Shown here: piece by piece, positions 1 through 5,195 of the stretch
Numbering within the stretch: the stretch's first letter is position 1
Layout of the letters: each line of letters begins with the position of its first letter
Assembly (NCBI GenBank): GCA_903837305.1
Contig: CAILUB010000343.1
Coordinates: 1-5,195 of the forward strand
Source of the DNA: an uncultured Cytophagaceae bacterium
GTDB taxonomy: Bacteria; Bacteroidota; Bacteroidia; Cytophagales; Spirosomataceae
Length of the DNA stretch: 5,195 nucleotides
Reading direction: 5' to 3'
Translations under genes and position numbers: made by a program
Notes under the pieces: model-generated
Told to the model about the DNA's origin: nothing
The model's input: the letters and a program-made list of their open reading frames with translations, nothing else
Databases searched by the model: none

Positions 1-1
1 A

Positions 2-793
2 GGATTAGAATTAACCGTTAGCGGTACTATTCCCATCAATTCAGGGACGTCTAGTTCTTCCGCCTTACTTGTTTCCTGGGTGAATTTCTTGAATGAAATC
101 TACGGTTTAGGCTATTCCCAAAAACAAGTAGGCGAAATCACTTACGAAGCTGAAGTGCTGGAGTTTTCAGAGCCTGGTGGGATGATGGATCAGTATTCGA
201 CGGCTGTGGGGAATGTAATTTATTTAGGCAGTGTGCCTGAGATTCACATTGAAACCTATGCAAGGGATTTAGGTACTTTCGTTTTAGGGGATTCGGAAGA
301 GCCTAAAGACACCCTGGGTATTTTGAGTCACGTGAAGTTTGGGATGTTAGGTGGGATGAAAAAAATCCAGGAGAAATACCCGGATTTTGATTTAGCCACA
401 GAAAAAGATCCTTCGAAATACCGCGACTTGTTGACAGACGATGAATGGGTGCTTTTGCAGGCGAATATCAGTGATCGTGATTTGTTGTTAGAGGCGAAAG
501 CGATGTTTGAAGGGAAAATTGCCTGGTCAGATGAAAAATTAGGTTCTCTATTAAATGAACATCAAGTAAATTTGCGGGAGCATAAACGAATTTCTACGCC
601 CAAGATCAACCGAATGTTGCAGGCGGCTTTGGATGCGGGAGCTTTGGGAGGAAAAATAAACGGTTCTGGTGGTGGCGGATGCATGTTTGCTTATGCGCCT
701 AAGAACCCGGAAAAAGTGGTTGAAGCCATCGAAAAAGCGGGAGGCAAGGCCTATATTATAACAGTAGATAAAGGAACAACGAAAATTATATGA
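2..793 (+). CDS. Galactokinase-like GHMP sugar kinase, C-terminal part (5' end outside window)
   Basis: This is the 3' part of a GHMP-superfamily small-molecule kinase; 263 residues are visible and the frame is open to the left edge. An internal GTG at position 80 could be mistaken for the start, but the codons before it encode the GHMP phosphate-binding motif (SGTIPINSGTSSSSAL, about 20-67), so the gene begins upstream. The segment GGMMDQYS places an Asp at 188-190 where galactokinases carry the catalytic base (GIMDQ). Near the C-terminus, a STPKI segment and the glycine-rich motif GSGGGGC (662-682) match GHMP motif 3. The family transfers the ATP gamma-phosphate to a sugar, usually at C1, in the cytoplasm. 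The motif wording departs from textbook GalK (GLSSSAS, GGGFGGC), so the substrate may not be galactose; L-fucose, a uronic acid or another hexose are alternatives. The stop overlaps the start of the nucleotidyltransferase gene, so the 1-phosphate product is probably its substrate. The family is fairly certain; the substrate is not. Confidence 0.9.
   Translation, partial: GLELTVSGTIPINSGTSSSSALLVSWVNFLNEIYGLGYSQKQVGEITYEAEVLEFSEPGGMMDQYSTAVGNVIYLGSVPEIHIETYARDLGTFVLGDSEEPKDTLGILSHVKFGMLGGMKKIQEKYPDFDLATEKDPSKYRDLLTDDEWVLLQANISDRDLLLEAKAMFEGKIAWSDEKLGSLLNEHQVNLREHKRISTPKINRMLQAALDAGALGGKINGSGGGGCMFAYAPKNPEKVVEAIEKAGGKAYIITVDKGTTKII
790..793 (+). other. ATGA stop/start overlap between kinase and nucleotidyltransferase
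   Basis: The kinase TGA (791-793) overlaps the ATG of the next gene (790-792). Such 4-bp overlaps usually mean translational coupling and stoichiometric production of two proteins in one pathway. An AAGGA at 771-775 lies about 14 bases upstream of the ATG, rather far for a normal Shine-Dalgarno site, so re-initiation by terminating ribosomes is the simpler explanation. The overlap is seen directly; the coupling is inferred. Confidence 0.85.
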
Positions 794-1659
794 AGAAGAG
801 ATTATTGATTTTAGCGGGTGGTATGGCCTCTCGCATGAAGAAAGCTTTAGCGGAAGAGAATAGTGATTTAGACCCGAAATTAGTGGCACAGGCGAATGCG
901 GTGACCAAAGGGATGATCCAAGTAGGGAAGAATGGTAAGACGTTGATTGATTATCAATTATACAACGCGCACTTAGCAGGTATCGAAGAGGTGATGCTAC
1001 TTTTACATCCCACAGATAACGTTTCACAAGAGTATTGTGAGTCATTAATGTCAAAAGACGCAACATGGGGGATGAAAATCGTCTTTGCTCGCCAACAAAT
1101 TGCAGCCGATCGTGAAAAGCCAGCGGGTACTGCAGATGCGGTGTACCAGGCTTTATCTCAGCACGCAGACTGGCAAACAGGACGCGTGATTGTGTGTAAT
1201 TCAGATAATCTGTATTCGGTGAATGCGCTCAAGACGCTTTGGGCTTCACCTGTCCCTCAGGCTTTAATTTCGTATCACCGCGATAGTTTATTGTATCCGG
1301 AGGAGCGTATTTCGGCTTTTGCTTTGATTCGTACGGATGCAGAGGGGTATTTATTGGAGATTATCGAGAAGCCTACCAAAGAGCAGGCGGATGAATTAAT
1401 GGCGAAACAGGGTCGTTTAGGCGTTAGTATGAACGTGTTTGTGTTTGAGGCGAGTACATTCTTGCCCTATTTGGCAAAAACACCATTCCATCCTGTCCGC
1501 AACGAAAAAGAATTGCCTACATCCGTGGTGATGTTCGGTGAAGGACAAGGCAAAGGTTTCTTCGCGATTCCGTTAGCGGAGAATGTGCCTGATTTGACTT
1601 CTAAAGAAGATATCTTAGTGATGCAGAAATATTTAGAGGAAACGTATGGTGATTTCTAA
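790..1659 (+). CDS. Sugar-phosphate nucleotidyltransferase (NDP-sugar pyrophosphorylase family)
   Basis: This complete 289-residue protein has a Rossmann-like nucleotidyltransferase fold. The family joins a sugar 1-phosphate to an NTP, releasing pyrophosphate, in the cytoplasm. The N-terminal strand and nucleotide-binding loop read LLILAGGMASRM (residues 5-16), a variant of LAGGxGTRL. The Lys expected after the loop is probably K40 in TKGMIQVG, followed by KTLIDYQL, which matches the usual KP(M/L)...G(K)PLIxYxL region. PAGTADAV (111-118) matches the GTA.A substrate loop. The Asp in VCNSDNLYS (D139) fits the metal-binding Asp of the GDxL motif. EKP (193-195) and GVSMNVFVF (211-219) are further family landmarks. 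An extra acidic stretch of about 20 residues separates the signature loop from K40. There is no C-terminal left-handed beta-helix, so no acyltransferase fusion. The ATG is fixed by the overlap with the kinase gene and by the hydrophobic first strand. The nucleotide (UTP, GTP, CTP or dTTP) and sugar cannot be read from sequence; the upstream kinase probably supplies the sugar 1-phosphate. Confidence 0.87.
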   Translation: MKKRLLILAGGMASRMKKALAEENSDLDPKLVAQANAVTKGMIQVGKNGKTLIDYQLYNAHLAGIEEVMLLLHPTDNVSQEYCESLMSKDATWGMKIVFARQQIAADREKPAGTADAVYQALSQHADWQTGRVIVCNSDNLYSVNALKTLWASPVPQALISYHRDSLLYPEERISAFALIRTDAEGYLLEIIEKPTKEQADELMAKQGRLGVSMNVFVFEASTFLPYLAKTPFHPVRNEKELPTSVVMFGEGQGKGFFAIPLAENVPDLTSKEDILVMQKYLEETYGDF

Positions 1660-1677
1660 AGCTTAATGCTAAATTGT

Positions 1678-1697
1678 GAGTGATAACCTATTCACTC
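1678..1697 (+). promoter_or_regulatory. Small inverted repeat just before the permease start (possible translational hairpin)
   Basis: GAGTGA (1678-1683) and TCACTC (1692-1697) are perfect 6-base inverted complements around an 8-base loop. They lie in the 39-bp gap between nucleotidyltransferase and permease and end one base before the ATG at 1699. No U-tract follows, so it is not a standard intrinsic terminator. In RNA it could mask ribosome access to the permease start; in DNA it could be an operator half-site pair. A six-base match can arise by chance, so confidence is low. Confidence 0.3.
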
Positions 1698-1698
1698 T

Positions 1699-3000
1699 AT
1701 GACTTTATTGATTGTAATTGCTAGTCTTGGCCTTTTAGTACTGTTAATCACGTACTGGAAGGTCAATTCGTTTATAGCCTTTTTGCTCGTGAGTATTTTC
1801 GCGGGCGTTTGTTTCGGTTTGCCGGTGCCTGATATTGCGAAGTCTATCCAAAAAGGGTTGGGTGATACGCTCGGGTCTTTAGTCGTCATTCTCGTTTTAG
1901 GGGCGATGCTGGGTAAATTAGTGGCTGCCTCTGGGGCCGCAAAACAGATTTCAGGCGCTTTAATCGATCTTTTTGGGCTTTCGAATATTACCTGGGGGCT
2001 GATGCTGACTGGTTTCGTGATCGGGATTCCCTTGTTTTATAATGTGGGATTTGTCTTGATGATCCCGCTCATCTTTTCGTTAGTTCAACAATATAAGATT
2101 CCTCCGTTATTGGCGGGGGTTCCTATGATGGCCTCCTTGTCTGTGGCGCATGGATTTTTGCCGCCGCATCCATCTCCGGCGGCTTTAGTGGCACAGTTTC
2201 ACGCGAATATGGGAGAGACTTTGATGCTGGGTATCATCGTAGCGATTCCAGCGATTATTTTGGCGGGTCCTATTTTTGCCAAAACCTTAGCTCATCTACC
2301 CGTCAAACCGCTAAAGACCTTTGCCGCTGCAGAAGTGGACGAAACGAACTTGCCTTCGAAAGCTGCTAGTTTCGTAGCTGCCCTTTTCCCCGTATTCCTA
2401 TTAGTAGGAACCACCATCGCCGAGGTACAATTACCTGATTCACCTGTTGTAAAATTTATTGCCGATCCAGCGATGGTGATGCTGGTGGCTATTTTAGTGG
2501 CTACTTATGTGTTAGGGATTCGCCGTGGAAAGAAAATCGAAGAGGTGATGAACGTGTATGGCGAGGCAGTAAAAGACGTGGCGATGATTTTATTGATTAT
2601 TGCAGGTGCTGGAACCTTGAAAGAAATTCTCCTCGTTTCAGGGGTTAGTAAAGAAATTGCTTCTTATTTAGGTGGATTGCCGATACATCCCTTGGTTTTA
2701 GGCTGGATGATGGCTGCAATCATCCGAGTTTGCCTTGGGTCTGCCACGATTGCAGGATTAACAGCGGCCGGAATGATTTACCCCTTAGTGGCAGCGGGCG
2801 GTGTAAATGCTAATCTAATGGTATTGAGTATTGGCGCGGGTAGTCTGATGTTCTCGCACGTGAACGATACGGGTTTTTGGCTATTTAAAGAATACTTTAA
2901 TCTGACGGTCAAAGAAACAATCAGGTCCTGGTCTTTGATGGAAACAATCGTGTCTATCTCCGGATTAGTGGGTGTGATGATTTTGAATCAAATTCTATAA
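1699..3000 (+). CDS. GntP-family sugar-acid:H+ symporter (gluconate permease-like)
   Basis: This complete 433-residue, strongly hydrophobic inner-membrane protein is close to the usual 430-450 residues of GntP permeases, which import gluconate and related sugar acids with protons. Hydrophobic segments fall roughly at residues 2-20, 24-42, 58-78, 96-128, 138-152, 174-197, 224-242, 256-274, 294-312, 330-366, 372-386 and 412-431. Family landmarks are GIPLFYNVGFVLMIPL (109-124), HGFLPPHPSPAALV (151-164), GSATIAGLTAAGMIYPL (347-363) and the signature HVNDTGFWLFKEYF (387-400), followed by TVKET and WSLMETI, all nearly as in characterised GntP/IdnT/GntT proteins. The chosen ATG starts directly in the first membrane segment, as in homologues; no Shine-Dalgarno sequence is visible, which is common in Bacteroidota. 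Substrate cannot be assigned within the family (gluconate, idonate, fructuronate, glycerate and others are known). Neither gluconate kinase nor a gluconate regulator is visible; the neighbours are a sugar kinase and a nucleotidyltransferase, so a uronate-like substrate is possible. Confidence 0.92.
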   Translation: MTLLIVIASLGLLVLLITYWKVNSFIAFLLVSIFAGVCFGLPVPDIAKSIQKGLGDTLGSLVVILVLGAMLGKLVAASGAAKQISGALIDLFGLSNITWGLMLTGFVIGIPLFYNVGFVLMIPLIFSLVQQYKIPPLLAGVPMMASLSVAHGFLPPHPSPAALVAQFHANMGETLMLGIIVAIPAIILAGPIFAKTLAHLPVKPLKTFAAAEVDETNLPSKAASFVAALFPVFLLVGTTIAEVQLPDSPVVKFIADPAMVMLVAILVATYVLGIRRGKKIEEVMNVYGEAVKDVAMILLIIAGAGTLKEILLVSGVSKEIASYLGGLPIHPLVLGWMMAAIIRVCLGSATIAGLTAAGMIYPLVAAGGVNANLMVLSIGAGSLMFSHVNDTGFWLFKEYFNLTVKETIRSWSLMETIVSISGLVGVMILNQIL

Positions 3001-3019
3001 AAGAAAACTAGTTAACAAT
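3001..3019 (+). other. Short intergenic spacer without terminator
   Basis: Nineteen A-rich bases separate the permease stop from the peptidase ATG. I see no stem-loop with a U-tract, no Shine-Dalgarno sequence and no Bacteroidota-type TTTG / TAnnTTTG promoter pair at usable spacing. The peptidase may therefore be co-transcribed with the permease, or use a promoter inside the permease gene that I cannot recognise. Confidence 0.5.
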
Positions 3020-5195
3020 ATGAAAAAATCAGTCATTTTAGTTTCGCTTAGCGTCCTATTTTTTACACAGGTAACTTTGCGAGCACAGGATACCGAAGGG
3101 TATCAATTGCCACCAAAAGCGATTGCAGATTTAGTTTTGGCAAAACCTATTCCGCTTGTCCGCATAGATTCAAAAGCCGAGTATCTCTTATTGCTCGGTC
3201 GAAATTCATACCCAACGGTGGAGGAATTAGGTCAACCGGAAATGAAAATTGCCGGACTTCGTTTGAACCCTTTGAATTTTTCTCCCTCTCGTCAAAGCCC
3301 CATCAGCAGCCTTACCTTGCAGCAGATTCGGACGGGTGCTCAGGTGAACATTACTGGATTACCTAAGAACTTAGCTGTAGGAGGCATTTCTTGGAATCCA
3401 TCGGAAACTAAAATTGCTTTCGCACAAACAGAAGTAAATGGAGTCGACTTGTATGTGATCGATATAGCCTCTAAAAAAGCCACTCGCATCAATAGTGCTC
3501 CTTTGAATCAAGTTCTAGGAAACGCGTTTACGTGGGTAGACGATCAAACGATTCTTTACAAAGTAACGACGCATGATGCAGCCGGAGCTCCCAAGCGCCC
3601 TATTACGCCTAAAGGACCTACGATTCAACAGAATGTGGGGAAGGCGGCACCGAGACCGACTTTTCAGGATTTAATAAAATCCCCTTACGATGAGAGTTTA
3701 TTCTCCTATTATGCGGAGGCGCAATTAGTCGTGTATAAAAATGGCGTAAACAAGAAAATAGGGCAGCCTTCTTTGTTCAATTCTTTTCAATTATCGCCGG
3801 ACAGAAAGTATATTTTGACACGTACTCTGGCAAAACCATTCTCCTATGCAGTACCGGCATATGGATTTCCTACGACGGTGAAAGTGCTTGATTTGGACGG
3901 AAAAACAATCAAAGAAATTGCCAAACTCCCTTCTTCGGAGAGTGCTCCAGCGGGAAATGATAACGTCCAAAACGTGCCTCGAGGATTTGATTGGCGGGAT
4001 GATGAGCCGGCAACTTTGGTTTATGCGATGCCTTTAGATAGTGGTTACATAAAAAAGCAAGTGGAATTTCACGATGCGGTTTACTCTTTGTCAGCTCCCT
4101 TTTCACAAGAGGCAAAAGAGTTATTTAAGACAAAAACTCGCTTTGCTGGGGTGATTTGGGGAAATAATAAAGTGGCTTTAGTGACAGAGGTCTTGCGTGG
4201 TAAGCAGACATCTAAAGTGAGCCGTTATTCTTCCGCCGATGGAACGATAGAAGCCTTGTACGAACGCAATTTAACAGATGCCTATAAAAATCCAGGAAGT
4301 CCGGTTTTGACGAAAAATGCCTTAGGTCGCGAAGTGATTCAATTCACGGACGGTGGCTCGAAAATTTTGATGAATAACCCAGTGGGATCATCTGATCAAG
4401 GGGATCTTCCTTTTATCGCAAAATTTGATTTAACGACAAAGAAGAATGAGATCATTTGGCGTGCTAAGCCGGGTCACTACGAACAAGTGGAAGAAGTGAT
4501 TGATGCAGACAAATTGATAGTATTAAGTAGAAAGGAATCTCAAACAGAAGTACCGAACTATTTTATTAAGAATCTTTTAAATCCTTCTCAAGATAAGGCA
4601 TTGACCCAATTTGAAAACCCTTATCCGAATTTAGTGGGTATTACCAAGGAGAAAATCAAGTATAAGCGTGCCGATGGTGTAGACTTAACAGGTGATTTAT
4701 ATCTGCCTAAAGGCTATAATAAAGAGAAAGATGGTCCATTGCCCGTATTGATTTGGGCATATCCACGTGAATTTAATTCCGCTGCAGATGCGGCGCAAAT
4801 TCGCGGAAGCAAGGATCGTTTTACAATGTTAAGCTGGGCTTCCCCGATTTACTACGCGACTCAAGGCTATGCCATTTTAGATAATGCTGAGATGCCGATT
4901 GTATCTACGGATGCTTCGAAAAAGCCGAATGACAATTTTGTGGATCAATTACAATTAAATGCTTCAGCAGCGATTGATTACTTAGTTTCTTTAGGTGTAG
5001 GTGATCGCAAGCGTATGGCCGTGGGTGGTCACAGTTATGGTGCCTTTATGACGGCAAATTTACTTGCTCACACGGATTTGTTTAAAGCTGGCATCGCGCG
5101 TAGTGGTGCTTACAACCGTACATTGACTCCTTTTGGGTTCCAAAACGAAGATCGTACCTACTGGCAAGCTCCGCAATTGTACTTTGATATGAGTC
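3020..5195 (+). CDS. Exported S9 family serine peptidase, glutamyl endopeptidase-like (S9D), 3' end outside window
   Basis: The frame is open from ATG 3020 to the right edge (725 full codons); the family runs to roughly 800 residues or more, so only the C-terminal tail is missing. A signal peptide is evident: MKKS, a hydrophobic core to about residue 20, then LRAQD with probable cleavage near residue 22-23. The product is therefore periplasmic or secreted. No cysteine codon was seen in the visible part. Residues about 30-540 lack catalytic motifs and should form the N-terminal beta-propeller; repeated pieces such as GGISWNPSETKIAF and QLSPDRKYIL look like propeller blades. The alpha/beta-hydrolase domain begins near 545 (KYKRADGVDLTGDLYLP). 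It contains LIWAYPREF (577-585) and the nucleophile elbow GGHSYGAFMTAN with Ser672 (bases 5033-5035), followed by GIARSGAYNRTLTPFGFQNE. That last block matches, from memory, plant chloroplast glutamyl endopeptidase, which cleaves after Glu. The catalytic Asp and His lie beyond the window. S9 membership is firm; Glu specificity is inferred from resemblance. No functional link to the upstream sugar genes is apparent. Confidence 0.93.
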   Translation, partial: MKKSVILVSLSVLFFTQVTLRAQDTEGYQLPPKAIADLVLAKPIPLVRIDSKAEYLLLLGRNSYPTVEELGQPEMKIAGLRLNPLNFSPSRQSPISSLTLQQIRTGAQVNITGLPKNLAVGGISWNPSETKIAFAQTEVNGVDLYVIDIASKKATRINSAPLNQVLGNAFTWVDDQTILYKVTTHDAAGAPKRPITPKGPTIQQNVGKAAPRPTFQDLIKSPYDESLFSYYAEAQLVVYKNGVNKKIGQPSLFNSFQLSPDRKYILTRTLAKPFSYAVPAYGFPTTVKVLDLDGKTIKEIAKLPSSESAPAGNDNVQNVPRGFDWRDDEPATLVYAMPLDSGYIKKQVEFHDAVYSLSAPFSQEAKELFKTKTRFAGVIWGNNKVALVTEVLRGKQTSKVSRYSSADGTIEALYERNLTDAYKNPGSPVLTKNALGREVIQFTDGGSKILMNNPVGSSDQGDLPFIAKFDLTTKKNEIIWRAKPGHYEQVEEVIDADKLIVLSRKESQTEVPNYFIKNLLNPSQDKALTQFENPYPNLVGITKEKIKYKRADGVDLTGDLYLPKGYNKEKDGPLPVLIWAYPREFNSAADAAQIRGSKDRFTMLSWASPIYYATQGYAILDNAEMPIVSTDASKKPNDNFVDQLQLNASAAIDYLVSLGVGDRKRMAVGGHSYGAFMTANLLAHTDLFKAGIARSGAYNRTLTPFGFQNEDRTYWQAPQLYFDMS

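Noticed and set aside
80..82. GTG at position 80 as the start of the first gene
   Set aside because: The same frame is open to the left edge and encodes the GHMP phosphate-binding motif directly upstream, so the GTG is an internal valine codon.
551..1066. A 171-codon open frame on the minus strand across the kinase/nucleotidyltransferase junction
   Set aside because: It lies wholly antisense to two genes with clear family motifs, and its translation is rich in Ser, Arg and His with no recognisable domain.
1692..1889. A 65-codon open frame on the minus strand inside the 5' end of the permease gene
   Set aside because: It is antisense to the first membrane segments of a well-supported GntP gene and has no motif or start context of its own.
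2934..2985. TTTG (2934-2937) and TGATTTTG (2978-2985) as a Bacteroidota-type promoter for the peptidase
   Set aside because: The spacing is about 40 bases instead of about 20, and the second element lacks the TA of TAnnTTTG; both fall within permease codons.
3909..4115. A 68-codon open frame on the minus strand inside the peptidase gene
   Set aside because: It is antisense to the continuous peptidase frame; the composition is low-information and no domain is recognisable.
4385..4410. A cluster of GATC sites (about 4385-4406)
   Set aside because: These lie within peptidase codons for GSSDQGDL and are explained by coding; no origin or regulatory context is present.

Overview
The window looks like a chromosomal segment from a member of the Bacteroidota, possibly an aquatic Cytophagales-type bacterium. 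The signs are moderate-to-low GC (about 42% in the one line I counted), start codons without clear Shine-Dalgarno sequences, an exported protease with an 'AQ'-type signal-peptide cleavage region, and the general character of the proteins. No rRNA, tRNA or mobile gene is present to confirm the taxonomy. It is densely coding, with four genes on the + strand. The first is cut by the left edge and the last by the right edge.

Bases 2-1659 hold a two-gene sugar-activation module. The C-terminal 263 residues of a galactokinase-like GHMP kinase (2-793) overlap by 4 bp (ATGA) with a complete nucleotidyltransferase of the NDP-sugar pyrophosphorylase type (790-1659). Together they could convert a free sugar to its 1-phosphate and then to an NDP-sugar. 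Bases 1699-3000, after a 39-bp gap containing a small inverted repeat, encode a complete GntP-family sugar-acid:H+ symporter. After another 19 bp, from 3020 to the right edge, comes a long exported S9 peptidase: a signal peptide, a propeller-type N-terminal region and an alpha/beta-hydrolase domain with a GHSYG nucleophile elbow. Its hydrolase domain closely resembles the glutamyl endopeptidases known from plant chloroplasts (MEROPS S9D).

The tight spacing, common strand and lack of any recognisable terminator suggest that all four genes could be on one transcript. The kinase, nucleotidyltransferase and permease form a plausible import, phosphorylate and activate route for a sugar, most interestingly a uronic acid. 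That substrate is an inference. The peptidase has no evident metabolic link and may simply be a neighbour. I see no phage, CRISPR, insertion sequence, RNA gene or clear novel defence-type system here. No stretch over 300 bp lacks a gene.
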